64,000 bases of DNA. It comes from Bacteroidales bacterium. GTDB taxonomy: Bacteria; Bacteroidota; Bacteroidia; Bacteroidales; Muribaculaceae. Below, one piece after another: positions 35,178 to 46,273 of this stretch. The translations under genes and the position numbers were made by a program. The first letter of the stretch is position 1; each line of letters begins with the position of its first letter. The notes beneath the pieces are model-generated. The model made no database searches and was not told where the DNA came from. It was given only the letters and a program-made list of their open reading frames with translations. The stretch lies in contig JAAVGM010000006.1 in assembly GCA_014800245.1 (NCBI GenBank), positions 45,803 through 109,802 of the forward strand, read 5' to 3'.

Positions 35178-36065
35178 TTATCTTTCCACCTGTCCGCCAA
35201 GGATATCAAGAAGCTCGGTGGTGATGCTTTCCTGACGAAGCTTGTTATATTCAAGCTGAAGCTGCTCGAAGAGCTTCTTGGCGTTGTCGTTGGCCGCCTG
35301 CATGGCCATCACGCGAGCTGCCTGCTCGGAAGCACGGTTCTCGATTGTGATTTCATGCATTGTAGAGGTGACAAACATCGGCAACACCTCGTTGAAGATA
35401 CTGTTAGGATCTGGCTCGAAAATATATAGCTGATTCTCCTCCGCCCTTGTCTCTCCTGCAAGAAGTTCGTCGGCAAGCACAGGAAACAGCTGCTCCGTTG
35501 TCAGCCTCTGTCTTCCCATTGAATAGAAGTGCATATACACAACCTCTACGAGGTCGGTTTCCCCGGCAATGAAGGAATCGCGGAGAGTATGAGTGAATGA
35601 AGTCACCTTCTCGCCGCTCATCTTGCTGTCCACGCCTTCCGGAACAACCACTTCAAATTCATCGCTCACCAATCGCATCATCGCCTTGGCTATCTTGGAG
35701 CCTACGGGATAGACTGTGATTTTCACATCTTTCCCATAGGTCTCTTTGATTTTATTCAGCTCTACAAGGAAACCCTTGAAAATATTGATATTGTACGCAC
35801 CGCAAAGACCATCGTCAGAACCATACACCACCATCGAAGCATGCTTCACCTCGCGAGCCTCAATAAGAGGAGAATTAAAATTCTCGTCGGTTGACAGGAT
35901 ATGTCCCATAATCGACTGAATCTGATTCTTGAATGGAGCGAGCTTCTTAAGCGATTGCTCGTTCTGATGCACTTTGGCTGATGATATCATCTTCATGGCT
36001 CCGGTGATTTTCTCACTCGATGCCACAGATCCGATGCGCGTCTTTAATTCCCTTAGGGTTGCCAT
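35178..36065 (-). CDS. atpG: ATP synthase F1 subunit gamma
   Basis: 295 residues; central rotor shaft of F1. N-terminal coiled coil (MATLRELKTRIGSVASSEKI, TGAMKMISSAK) and C-terminal helix ending QESITTELLDILGGQVER are conserved. Last gene of the atp block, followed directly by nuoI. Confidence 0.96.
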   Translation of the reverse strand: MATLRELKTRIGSVASSEKITGAMKMISSAKVHQNEQSLKKLAPFKNQIQSIMGHILSTDENFNSPLIEAREVKHASMVVYGSDDGLCGAYNINIFKGFLVELNKIKETYGKDVKITVYPVGSKIAKAMMRLVSDEFEVVVPEGVDSKMSGEKVTSFTHTLRDSFIAGETDLVEVVYMHFYSMGRQRLTTEQLFPVLADELLAGETRAEENQLYIFEPDPNSIFNEVLPMFVTSTMHEITIENRASEQAARVMAMQAANDNAKKLFEQLQLEYNKLRQESITTELLDILGGQVER

Positions 36066-36100
36066 TTATTTCTTTTTTTCGCTGTTATACTTGCCGGTTA

Positions 36101-37687
36101 TCATTTCTTTGCCGAAGAGCTGATACGATCCGCCACCTCTGTTGCAACCTTTGTAAGCTGCTGCTGAACTTCATCAGAAAGAACTCCCTTTCGAAGTTCA
36201 TCAAGAGTCTGCGGATAAGACATCTTCAACTGCTGGAGGAACTGCTCTTCAAATTCATGCACTCTCTCAAGAGGCACATTTTCAAGAAGACCGTTCACAC
36301 CGCAGTATATCACGGCGATCTCGTTTTCTACAGGCCAGGGGTGATACTGAGGCTGGATGAGAAGCTGCTGGTTCTTGCGCCCGCGGTCGATCACTCTCGC
36401 TGTAACAGGGTCGATATCACCACCGAATTTGGTGAATGATTCAAGCTCACGATACTGTGCCTGTGCAATCTTCAACGTACCTGCCACCTTCTTCATAGCC
36501 TTGATCTGAGCGTTACCACCCACACGAGACACAGAGATACCTACGTTGATCGCAGGACGGATACCCTGGTTGAAGAGGTTGGTCTCAAGGAAGATCTGAC
36601 CATCAGTGATTGAGATAACGTTAGTCGGGATATACGCGGAAACGTCGCCGGCCTGAGTCTCGATGATAGGAAGCGCAGTGAGCGATCCCCCACCCTTCAC
36701 CATAGGCTTCATCACCTCAGGAAGGTCGTTCATCTCCTCTGCCACTTTCTGGTCGTTGATAATCTTCGCAGCTCTCTCAAGAAGACGAGAGTGAAGATAG
36801 AAGATATCACCGGGGTAAGCCTCACGACCCGAAGGACGTTTTAGAATAAGAGAGATCTCACGATAAGCCACAGCCTGCTTTGAAAGATCATCATATACGA
36901 TCAAGGCATCGCGACCTGAATCGCGGAAGAACTCTCCAATGGCAGCTCCGGCAAAAGGCGCATAATAGCGTGAAGTTGCAGAGTCGGAAGCATTCGCAGC
37001 CACAACCACAGTATAAGGCATTGCGCCATATTTTGTGAGAGTGTTCACGATAGCAGCCACTGTAGAGGCTTTCTGTCCGATAGCTACATATATACAATAT
37101 ACCGGCTTGCCGTTTTCATAATTCTCGCGCTGGTTGATGATAGTGTCGATTGCAATTGCAGTCTTACCTACCTGACGGTCGCCGATGATAAGCTCACGCT
37201 GACCGCGACCGATTGGAATCATTGAATCGACAGCTTTCAAACCGGTCTGCAAGGGCTGATTCACGGGCGAACGATAGATCACACCCGGAGCCTTGCGGTC
37301 GAGAGGAAGAGCGAATCTTTTCCCCTCGATGGGTCCTTTGCCATCGATCGGCTCACCAAGAATATTAATTACTCGGCCAAGGAGTCCCTCACCTACAGGA
37401 ATAGAAGCAATCTCTCCCGTGCGCTTCACCGACATGTTTTCCGTAACGGAATTAACCTTGTCGAGAAGCACAACACCGACGTTGCTTTCCTCAAGGTTGA
37501 GAGCCACGCCTTTGGCGCCATTCTCAAATTCTACGAGCTCATTACTTCTTACATTCTCCAGTCCGTAAACGTGAGCCACGCCGTCGCCGACGCTCAACAC
37601 TGTGCCCACCTCTTCAAACTTGACTTTTGAATTGATGTTTTCGAGCTCTTGTTTTAAAACATCTGATATTTCGCTGGGATTAAGCAT
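36101..37687 (-). CDS. atpA: ATP synthase F1 subunit alpha
   Basis: 528 residues; non-catalytic nucleotide-binding subunit of the F1 hexamer. Walker [12 protein letters not shown], then the family signature [14 protein letters not shown] and the Arg-finger region within it. Full length. It follows atpH by 4 bases. Confidence 0.97.
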   Translation of the reverse strand: MLNPSEISDVLKQELENINSKVKFEEVGTVLSVGDGVAHVYGLENVRSNELVEFENGAKGVALNLEESNVGVVLLDKVNSVTENMSVKRTGEIASIPVGEGLLGRVINILGEPIDGKGPIEGKRFALPLDRKAPGVIYRSPVNQPLQTGLKAVDSMIPIGRGQRELIIGDRQVGKTAIAIDTIINQRENYENGKPVYCIYVAIGQKASTVAAIVNTLTKYGAMPYTVVVAANASDSATSRYYAPFAGAAIGEFFRDSGRDALIVYDDLSKQAVAYREISLILKRPSGREAYPGDIFYLHSRLLERAAKIINDQKVAEEMNDLPEVMKPMVKGGGSLTALPIIETQAGDVSAYIPTNVISITDGQIFLETNLFNQGIRPAINVGISVSRVGGNAQIKAMKKVAGTLKIAQAQYRELESFTKFGGDIDPVTARVIDRGRKNQQLLIQPQYHPWPVENEIAVIYCGVNGLLENVPLERVHEFEEQFLQQLKMSYPQTLDELRKGVLSDEVQQQLTKVATEVADRISSSAKK

Positions 37688-37691
37688 CTTT

Positions 37692-38237
37692 TTAATTGCT
37701 TCTTATGAGGTTTTGACGTAATTGTTCGAGTTCGTTGCTTAGAGACGCATCCAGACGGGTGGAATCAACATCGATCACAAACCCTCCGATCAAATCGGGA
37801 TTCACCTCTTCGCTATATTCAAATTTTGTGTCGCGGAAAGATTTCTCCACCACATCATGAAGCTTCTTCATCTCATCATCACCAAGCTTTACCGCTGTGG
37901 TGATCTTTACCTGCGAGATGTTGTTCTCCTTGCGGTAGATATCTCGATACGCATAGGCCATAAGATAGGCGAACTCCTCTCTTTTATGGTCAAGGATCAG
38001 CCTGACAAATCTCCTGTAGTCGTCACCCGGATCTTTTCCGGCCGCCGCAATTAGGAGCTTCTCCTTGTCAGCCGTCTCCACAAAAGGATTCGACAACACT
38101 TTGGCAAGACCGGGGTTCTTCTGAAAAGACTCGATCACAGTCTTCATCTCCTCATACACCTTCCCGGCACTCTTTGTCTCCAAGGCAAATTTATATAAAG
38201 CCTTGGCATATCTGTGCGGTATTAATCCGGATATCAT
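37692..38237 (-). CDS. atpH: ATP synthase F1 subunit delta
   Basis: 181 residues; peripheral stalk subunit linking F1 to the b dimer (OSCP type). N-terminal six-helix domain ([20 protein letters not shown]) and the C-terminal block [20 protein letters not shown] are typical. 7 bases from atpF and 4 from atpA. Confidence 0.93.
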   Translation of the reverse strand: MISGLIPHRYAKALYKFALETKSAGKVYEEMKTVIESFQKNPGLAKVLSNPFVETADKEKLLIAAAGKDPGDDYRRFVRLILDHKREEFAYLMAYAYRDIYRKENNISQVKITTAVKLGDDEMKKLHDVVEKSFRDTKFEYSEEVNPDLIGGFVIDVDSTRLDASLSNELEQLRQNLIRSN

Positions 38238-38244
38238 CGGCTGA

Positions 38245-38739
38245 TCAGTTTTTCTCTATTTCGTCTAATAACTTATCGACAAGCTGTTTCTGCGCGGCAT
38301 CGCTCTGCATCTGGTTTCTGACCATCTTCTCAGCGATTTCTATAGAAAACTTGCCGACTTCATTTCTAAATTGCAGTTCGGCTTCTTTGCGTGCCTGCTC
38401 GATGGAAAGCTTGGCAGCATCCATCTCGCGGCGTGCGGCCTCGGCTGCCTCCTGCTTTGCCTGCTCGATGATTTCTGATTTCATCTTTGCAGCATCGCGA
38501 AGCATCTCAGCCTGCTTTGCCTGAGCCTCTTCTACATATTTCTTAGCCTCGTTTCTGGCATTGTCAAGCTGCTCTTTTGCCTTCCTGGCATCCTCCACGC
38601 CCTGGTCGATGGTATTGGCTCTGGTCTCCATATTTTTCAAGATCACAGGCCAACCCCACTTCGCAAGCACGAGGAATAACAGGATGAACGCTACGAACAT
38701 CCAGAAAACCAAACCGGTATCGGGCGTGAATAATTCCAT
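38245..38739 (-). CDS. atpF: ATP synthase Fo subunit b
   Basis: 164 residues: one N-terminal membrane helix (LVFWMFVAFILLFLVLAKWG) and a long Ala/Glu/Lys-rich helix that dimerises as the peripheral stalk. Normal length. Separated from atpE by 78 bases that hold a strong hairpin. Confidence 0.94.
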   Translation of the reverse strand: MELFTPDTGLVFWMFVAFILLFLVLAKWGWPVILKNMETRANTIDQGVEDARKAKEQLDNARNEAKKYVEEAQAKQAEMLRDAAKMKSEIIEQAKQEAAEAARREMDAAKLSIEQARKEAELQFRNEVGKFSIEIAEKMVRNQMQSDAAQKQLVDKLLDEIEKN

Positions 38740-38764
38740 TCTTTCTCGTTTTTTTAAATTTCCG

Positions 38765-38796
38765 TGCCGGAGAAGAGCCTCAACCCTTCTCCGGCA
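38765..38796 (-). promoter_or_regulatory. Intercistronic hairpin between atpE and atpF
   Basis: Perfect 11-bp stem (38765-38775 with 38786-38796), GC-rich, 10-base loop, 22 bases after the atpE stop. No T-run follows on the minus strand, so it is not a normal terminator. It could protect the atpE messenger from 3' decay or act as a processing site, raising c-subunit yield. Confidence 0.7.
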
Positions 38797-38817
38797 GTTC
38801 CATCAGGACCGGGAAAT

Positions 38818-39075
<258 letters not shown>

Positions 39076-39113
39076 TCAGATTGTTTTAATTGTTATTTAA
39101 TATTTTTATTTTC

Positions 39114-40466
39114 TTATTTTAAATCGATTGCATTTGCTTCTTTTGAAAGGAGCTCATGCTCTTTTGCTGCTGCCTGAGCATCTGCCTCCCCTTCTGCTGT
39201 GCCTTCATGTTTCTCAGCTCCTTCGTGCTCATGCTCTTCTACTGCCATTCCAATGAAGATGGTGGAAAGGGTGGTGAACACATACGCCTGAATGAAACTT
39301 ACAAGCACATCCAAGGCAAGCATAAACAAGGAGAAGAGAATCGAGACCACTGTTGTCGCTCCTGCCACCACCGCTCCAAATGATGCGAATATGAAGATCA
39401 GAAGCGTTAGAGTGATCACAATCATATGTCCTCCCATCATGTTTGCAAAGAGACGCACGCAGAGTGCGGCAGGCTTGGTGAACATACCGAAAATCTCGAT
39501 AAACTGCATAATGGGCAGCGGACACTTCAACCAGATGGGAACATCAGGCCAGAAGATCTCTTTCCAATAATGCTTCTTGCCGAATACATTGGTCATGATA
39601 AATGTCATCACGGCAAGCACCAAAGTTACGGCTATATTTCCCGTAAGGTTAGCACCGCCGGGGAAGATTACTATCAGACCCAGAAGGTTCATTATCAAGA
39701 TGAAGAAGAAGCATGTGAGAAGATAGGGAGCAAATTTCTTAGCTTTTCCTCCAAGAGTCGGCTTTATAGTGCCTTCATAGATGAAAGACACAAGCAGCTC
39801 CATAAAGCCCATCCCCTTGCGAGGAGCCTTAAGACCGTTGCGACGATAGAATCTCACAAGCGACATCACAATAATAAGCACAATGATTGTCGAAATGAAG
39901 AGAGCAGCAACATTCTTGGTGATGGAGATATCAAACGGACGATATTCGCGGTAGTATGTTCCATCCACGCACACATATCCGTCGATCACGGGCCAACCAC
40001 CTTTCACAGGACCCTGAGCCTTAGCATCTGCTACTTTCTTCATTACATCCGCCTCTTCAGAAGATTCCATCGGGAAAATCTGAACAAGCTTATCCTTATG
40101 GTTGCTTATGTGTGCAATCACAAAAGAATAGCTTTTGCCGTCTTTCTCAATAGTCTTGATCACGGGTTCGGCCTCATGCTCCATCTTTCCATGCTTCTCC
40201 ACCTCTACTACCTCTGTGAGATCCTTGGACGAGAAGCAAAACCATTTGCCATCCTCTGCCTTTACAATCACAGGAAGCGGAATACGATAGGCATGAGAGA
40301 AAGGAACCTCCCATCCATAGCCGTCGCCAAGATGCTCGAAAATTATTTCCTTCACATCAAGATCCTCTTCCTCGGCATGACTCCCGCTCCCCTCTGCATA
40401 ACCCTTGAACGGAGCGGCAATCAAGATTGCCAGCAGAAACACTAATATGGATAATCTTTTCGACAT
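39114..40466 (-). CDS. atpB: ATP synthase Fo subunit a with large N-terminal extracytoplasmic part
   Basis: 450 residues, much longer than the usual 240-270. It starts with a signal-like segment (MSKRLSILVFLLAILIAAPF), then about 160 soluble residues (acidic, with GWEVPFSHAYRIPLPVIVKA and GYVCVDGTYYREYRPFDISI) that must lie in the periplasm. The channel part follows, with the essential Arg in ALCVRLFANMMGGH. The C-terminus adds a charged His/Glu/Ala-rich tail (VEEHEHEGAEKHEGTAEGEA). Long a-subunits are usual in Bacteroidota; the role of the extra domain is unknown. It begins 11 bases after atpC. Confidence 0.94.
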   Translation of the reverse strand: MSKRLSILVFLLAILIAAPFKGYAEGSGSHAEEEDLDVKEIIFEHLGDGYGWEVPFSHAYRIPLPVIVKAEDGKWFCFSSKDLTEVVEVEKHGKMEHEAEPVIKTIEKDGKSYSFVIAHISNHKDKLVQIFPMESSEEADVMKKVADAKAQGPVKGGWPVIDGYVCVDGTYYREYRPFDISITKNVAALFISTIIVLIIVMSLVRFYRRNGLKAPRKGMGFMELLVSFIYEGTIKPTLGGKAKKFAPYLLTCFFFILIMNLLGLIVIFPGGANLTGNIAVTLVLAVMTFIMTNVFGKKHYWKEIFWPDVPIWLKCPLPIMQFIEIFGMFTKPAALCVRLFANMMGGHMIVITLTLLIFIFASFGAVVAGATTVVSILFSLFMLALDVLVSFIQAYVFTTLSTIFIGMAVEEHEHEGAEKHEGTAEGEADAQAAAKEHELLSKEANAIDLK

Positions 40467-40477
40467 CTTCTATGACT

Positions 40478-40711
40478 TTAGTAAATGCACACTGAAATCA
40501 CATTATTATTCACATCAGCTATACCTCCTTGGATAGCAATTGTGTGGGTTTCACCATTGACGGTGTATCTCACATCCCCTCCCGTCAAAACGGAGATGAG
40601 GGCAGCGTGATTCTTTAATACCGTGAAAGAACCAAGTTTTCCGGGAAGTGTCACTGAATCTACTTCCCCTTTAAAAGTTATTTCTGATGCAGATATAATC
40701 TCAAGTGTCAT
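40478..40711 (-). CDS. atpC: ATP synthase F1 subunit epsilon, short form
   Basis: 77 residues, only the N-terminal beta-sandwich (MTLEIISASEITFKGEVDSV, LPGKLGSFTVLKNHAALISV). The C-terminal two-helix domain that inhibits ATP hydrolysis in other bacteria is missing. Short epsilon is known in Bacteroidota and Chlorobi. So another mechanism must prevent wasteful hydrolysis. Follows atpD by 65 bases. Confidence 0.92.
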   Translation of the reverse strand: MTLEIISASEITFKGEVDSVTLPGKLGSFTVLKNHAALISVLTGGDVRYTVNGETHTIAIQGGIADVNNNVISVCIY

Positions 40712-40737
40712 TACTCTGTTCTGTTTTAATATCGGGC

Positions 40738-40761
40738 ACTCCGCATTTTTATTTGCGGAGT
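40738..40761 (-). promoter_or_regulatory. Intercistronic hairpin between atpD and atpC
   Basis: Perfect 8-bp stem (40738-40745 with 40754-40761), 8-base AT loop, within the 65-base gap. No T-run on the minus strand. It may stabilise the upstream messenger or attenuate transcription; the role is inference. Confidence 0.55.
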
Positions 40762-40776
40762 TCCCTTTTTAACTAT

Positions 40777-42282
<1,506 letters not shown>

Positions 42283-42310
42283 TTATAGAGTCGTTTTTAT
42301 TATTCTGTAT

Positions 42311-43390
42311 TTAGAAATGCCAGCCGAATGCCACGCAAAGTGTCATCAAAAGAAGGTTGGCGAGAGAGAAGGGCATCAGATATTTCCACTCAAATGAAAG
42401 CATCTGGTCGATTCTTACACGGGGGAAAGTCCATTTGAACCAAATAATCACAAATGAGATGAAGAATGCCTTGCCTACAAACCATACAATAGAAGGAATC
42501 CAATTCATCACTGCATTAAAGCCATCCCAGCCGGGGATATGGAAAGGCATCCATCCGCCAAGGAACATAAGCGATGCTATGCCGGATACGATGAAGAGGT
42601 TGAGATATTCCGCAAGGTAGAAGAAACCGAAGTGAATACCAGAATACTCTGTGTGATAACCGGCCGTGAGCTCATGCTCTGCCTCGGGAAGGTCGAACGG
42701 ACCGCGGTTGGTCTCAGCGGTTGCTGCAATCACGTAGATTATACATGCGATGATGGCAGGGATATGCCCTGTAAAGATGAACCATCCGTTAGCCTGCTCA
42801 AGCACAATCTCATTGATATTCATTGTGCCGGCGAGAACTACGATAGTGATGATTGACAGACCGAGAGAAAGCTCGTAGCTGACCATCTGCGCGCCGCTTC
42901 GCATCGCACCGATAAGAGTATATTTATTATTGGATGCCCAACCTGCAAGCAGAATACCGAGCACACCTACCGAGCTGACTGCCAATACGAAGAAGATACC
43001 GATATTCCAATTGATGATCTGCAAGCCGTTACCCCACGGGAGACATGCCAACATCACCACGGATGATGTGATCACAATATAAGGTGCCAGCTTGAAGAGG
43101 AAACGGTCGGTGTCTTTAAGGCTGATAAGCTCCTTGATAAGAATCTTGAACATATCAGCAAACACCTGAGTCAGACCCCAAGGACCAACTCGCATCGGGC
43201 CGAGACGACACTGGAACCAAGCGCAGAGCTTACGCTCATAGAGGATATAGAACAGCGCGAGCACTGTATAAGTAAGGAGGATGAGGACGGCTATAAGCAC
43301 ACATTCAATTGTGATTCCAAGCCATTCAGGAGTGCCGAGACCCATGAGCCAGGAATTAAATGCCGCTGTCCATTGTCCGAAGTTAAACAT
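42311..43390 (-). CDS. nuoH: NADH-quinone oxidoreductase subunit H
   Basis: 359 residues, eight helices; forms much of the quinone chamber and the first proton path. Conserved loops: RLGPMRVGPWGLTQVFADM, LPEAEHELTAGYHTEYSG. Full length. The gene in front of the ATP synthase block; its normal neighbour nuoI is 7.2 kb further on. Confidence 0.96.
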   Translation of the reverse strand: MFNFGQWTAAFNSWLMGLGTPEWLGITIECVLIAVLILLTYTVLALFYILYERKLCAWFQCRLGPMRVGPWGLTQVFADMFKILIKELISLKDTDRFLFKLAPYIVITSSVVMLACLPWGNGLQIINWNIGIFFVLAVSSVGVLGILLAGWASNNKYTLIGAMRSGAQMVSYELSLGLSIITIVVLAGTMNINEIVLEQANGWFIFTGHIPAIIACIIYVIAATAETNRGPFDLPEAEHELTAGYHTEYSGIHFGFFYLAEYLNLFIVSGIASLMFLGGWMPFHIPGWDGFNAVMNWIPSIVWFVGKAFFISFVIIWFKWTFPRVRIDQMLSFEWKYLMPFSLANLLLMTLCVAFGWHF

Positions 43391-43448
43391 TGTGTTTATA
43401 GTCTTTTTTTGAGATTTTACTTCAGTTTAGTTTGAAATGGTATTTTCC

Positions 43449-45077
43449 TTATCGGTCGATATCGGGGATCACGAAGTCGAGAGCCGCACCGATTGTGATA
43501 AGGTCGGCAATCATATTTCCCGTGCAACAAAGATCCATCACTCCCACAAGATTGAAACATGGGCTCTGGAAATGCACACGATAAGGATTCTTATTGCCAT
43601 CTGATTCGATGTAAACACCGAATGTTCCGCGGCTTGCCTCCACCTGCTGATAATAGCGTCCGGCGGGAAGCTTGATGATCTTCGGAACCTGAGCACGGAT
43701 ATCACCCTCAGGGATATTATCCACAAGCTGAGCAAGAATCTTGATACTCTGCTCAATCTCCTTCATGCGCACCATATAACGGCTGTAGGAATCACATCCG
43801 TCGAGAAGCACCTCCTCGAAATCGAGTTCTGAATAGATAGAATAAGGATGCTTCTTTCGGCAGTCGCAACTCCAATTCGAACCACGCCCGCTGGGACCGG
43901 TGATTGCATAATTGATTGCATTCTCTTTTGAAAGCATACCTACGCCGACAAGACGATTCTTTGCGATGAGGTTGCCGGAGAATACTTTATGATATTCTTT
44001 CAGACGCTCAGGCATAATCTCAATGAGATGCTTCACATCTTTTACGAAATCGGGATGAAGGTCGGCAATCACACCGCCAATCACGTTATAGTTCATCGAC
44101 ATACGCGCACCGCAAGTCTTCTCGAAGATATCCAACACAAGCTCACGCTCGCGGAATCCATAGAAGAACGCAGTGGTTGCGCCAAGGTCCATTGCCGTAC
44201 AACCGAATGAAAGAAGATGTGAAGATATACGCATGAGCTCATCCATCATCACACGGATCACCTCCGCACGACGTGGAATCTCAAGCCCCATAGCCTTCTC
44301 GATACACATACAGAGGCAATGACGGTTCTGATGGGCCGACATATAGTCCATACGATCGGTGAAATGAAGAGTCTGGGGATATGTGAGATCTTCACAAAGT
44401 TTCTCGATACCACGGTGAATGTAACCTGAGACTACATCCACTTTTTTCACCTCCTCGCCATCCACGGCTGTGCGGAAACGCATCACACCGTGTGTTGAGG
44501 GATGCTGCGGACCGATGTTGACAACATAATCATCTGCACCGAATACCTTGCTGTCTTTCTCTACAATCTTGCCCCCCTCCTCGATATACATCTTGGAGTC
44601 GTCCTCATTAATCTCATCGTCAAGACGGATAGGATTCAATTTGGGATCAGCATCGTAGTCCTTGCGGAGCGGGTGACCCACCCAATCATTGCGAAGGAAG
44701 AAACGACGCATGTCGGGATGGTTGATAAACTTGATTCCGAAGAAGTCGTAAACCTCGCGCTCCTGGAAATTAGCCACCTTCCAAAGGTCGCTTACACTAT
44801 GGATATATGCATCGTCGCGGTTCTCGCAAACCACCTTTACAGAAAGCATATTCCAATTATGAGAAGTCGATGTGAGATAATAGATCACACCGATAGTCTC
44901 CTTCCAATCCATTCCGACAACAGCCGAGAGCACATCGAAATCAAATTCCTTATTCTCCTTGAGCTGCTTGGCAAAAGCATGCCAGTCTTTTTCGGGCACA
45001 TTCACGAGAAGGATCTCACCTTCCTCGAAAGTGGCCGACGGGCAAACTTTGCTTATTTTTTCTTTTATATCGCTCAT
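43449..45077 (-). CDS. nuoCD: NADH-quinone oxidoreductase fused subunits C and D
   Basis: 542 residues. Residues 1-150 are the NuoC (30 kDa) domain, the rest NuoD (49 kDa), which lines the quinone site. NuoD markers: NIGPQHPSTHGVMRF near 187-201, and the end ITIGAALDFVIPDIDR. Fusion of C and D is common in Bacteroidota and enterobacteria. Confidence 0.96.
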   Translation of the reverse strand: MSDIKEKISKVCPSATFEEGEILLVNVPEKDWHAFAKQLKENKEFDFDVLSAVVGMDWKETIGVIYYLTSTSHNWNMLSVKVVCENRDDAYIHSVSDLWKVANFQEREVYDFFGIKFINHPDMRRFFLRNDWVGHPLRKDYDADPKLNPIRLDDEINEDDSKMYIEEGGKIVEKDSKVFGADDYVVNIGPQHPSTHGVMRFRTAVDGEEVKKVDVVSGYIHRGIEKLCEDLTYPQTLHFTDRMDYMSAHQNRHCLCMCIEKAMGLEIPRRAEVIRVMMDELMRISSHLLSFGCTAMDLGATTAFFYGFRERELVLDIFEKTCGARMSMNYNVIGGVIADLHPDFVKDVKHLIEIMPERLKEYHKVFSGNLIAKNRLVGVGMLSKENAINYAITGPSGRGSNWSCDCRKKHPYSIYSELDFEEVLLDGCDSYSRYMVRMKEIEQSIKILAQLVDNIPEGDIRAQVPKIIKLPAGRYYQQVEASRGTFGVYIESDGNKNPYRVHFQSPCFNLVGVMDLCCTGNMIADLITIGAALDFVIPDIDR

Positions 45078-45115
45078 CTTTGATATTACGTAGTTAAAAT
45101 GCCTCGCGGCCGGTT

Positions 45116-45730
45116 TTATCCAATATGTCCTTTCTCTTCAGGATGCTCCTTGAAGAATTCCTCAATTTTCTCCTTGCGGTTGGCGCCTCCAAAGAATTTC
45201 TCCACCTTGATTTTGCGCTGGAGCTGCATCAAGCCATAGAACATTGCTTCAGGACGCGGAGGGCATCCGGGGATATATACATCCACAGGAAGGATCTCAT
45301 CCACACCGTTCACAACGCAGTAGCTTTTCTTGAACGGACCGCCTGATACGGCGCATCCACCACAAGCAATCACATATTTAGGCTCGGCCACCTGCTCGTA
45401 AAGACGACGCATCACAGGCGCCATACGATGTACGATCGTACCCTGCACCATTATATAGTCGGCCTGACGAGGTGAATTTCGCGCCACTTCAAAGCCGAAA
45501 CGCGCCATATCATAACGTGCCGCGCCAAGGCTCATGAACTCGATTGCGCAGCAAGATGTACCGAAACAGAGGGGCCAAAGCGAGTTGGCACGTCCCCAGT
45601 TGATAAGTTCATCCATCTTGCCAACCATTACGTTGGCTCCGGTAGCGTTAAGCTCTTCAACAAGTTTATCGATATACTCGTTATCCTTGAAGTCTTCACG
45701 CTTCATGCTTTTAATGCTGTCTATTCCCAT
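45116..45730 (-). CDS. nuoB: NADH-quinone oxidoreductase subunit B
   Basis: 204 residues; carries cluster N2, the last Fe-S centre before quinone. Ligands are in [24 protein letters not shown] and [13 protein letters not shown] use ATG 45730, which has a strong binding site (AAAGGAGC, 6 bases before ATG) and overlaps the nuoA stop by a few bases; a frame starting at 45799 would add 23 unrelated residues encoded by nuoA DNA. Confidence 0.95.
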   Translation of the reverse strand: MGIDSIKSMKREDFKDNEYIDKLVEELNATGANVMVGKMDELINWGRANSLWPLCFGTSCCAIEFMSLGAARYDMARFGFEVARNSPRQADYIMVQGTIVHRMAPVMRRLYEQVAEPKYVIACGGCAVSGGPFKKSYCVVNGVDEILPVDVYIPGCPPRPEAMFYGLMQLQRKIKVEKFFGGANRKEKIEEFFKEHPEEKGHIG

Positions 45731-46092
45731 TTCAAAGCTCCTTTCCGCCATGCGTATGCAAGGCCTAATACAAGAACAAACATAAAGATTGCAATACACA
45801 GGATTCCCTGAGGCCCGAGGCTTCTCATCACTACAGACCAGGGATAAAGGAACACTGTCTCCACATCAAAAATCAGGAAGAGAATTGCGAAAATATAATA
45901 TCCGGCCTTGAATTGAATCATTGATTCGCCTCTGGTCGGGATACCGCACTCGTATGGCTCTGATTTTTTTACAGAGAAAGATCTCGGAGAAATCAATTTG
46001 GCAATTAAAAGCGCAGCAAATACAAGACCGATACCTGTGAGCATGGCCGTAATTGAAAGCACACCATTGCCTATCTCCAGCAATAGATTCAT
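45721..46092 (-). CDS. nuoA: NADH-quinone oxidoreductase subunit A
   Basis: 123 residues, three helices. The conserved loop [19 protein letters not shown] contains the Cys that moves during the active/deactive transition in homologues; [14 protein letters not shown] is the second signature. First gene of the 18-gene nuo-atp run. Confidence 0.95.
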   Translation of the reverse strand: MNLLLEIGNGVLSITAMLTGIGLVFAALLIAKLISPRSFSVKKSEPYECGIPTRGESMIQFKAGYYIFAILFLIFDVETVFLYPWSVVMRSLGPQGILCIAIFMFVLVLGLAYAWRKGALKWE

Positions 46093-46163
46093 ATTTCCTT
46101 ATTATTTAATTAGTTAGATTAATTCTTTATGTTAATCACGGTAAGATCCGCTATTTATGTCTG

Positions 46164-46194
46164 CAAAGGTACGGAAAATTTCTCAATCAACAAA
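46164..46194 (-). promoter_or_regulatory. Promoter of the nuo-atp cluster
   Basis: Minus strand: TTTG (46194-46191), 19 bases, then TACCTTTG (46171-46164). Full consensus, giving a leader of about 65 bases to nuoA. Its -33 element lies in the T-run of the terminator for the upstream lipoprotein gene. Confidence 0.87.
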
Positions 46195-46237
46195 AAAACT
46201 CTTTCCTTAAATTATTACACAAATCTAAGGAAAGAGT
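46191..46237 (-). terminator. Terminator of the TonB receptor - lipoprotein transcript
   Basis: Perfect 12-bp stem (46198-46209 with 46226-46237), 16-base loop, seven T on the minus strand. Lies 37 bases after the lipoprotein stop codon; its T-run contains the -33 box of the next promoter. Confidence 0.88.
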
Positions 46238-46273
46238 GTATTTTTTATATGTTTTACAACATAGGAGTACTCT

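Noticed and set aside
39426..40445. 339-codon open frame on the plus strand, opposite atpB
   Set aside because: Antisense shadow; composition is random-like, with no start context.
45731..45799. 23-codon N-terminal extension of NuoB, Cys-rich at first sight
   Set aside because: It is encoded by the end of nuoA in another frame; ATG 45730 has a strong ribosome binding site and gives the family start.
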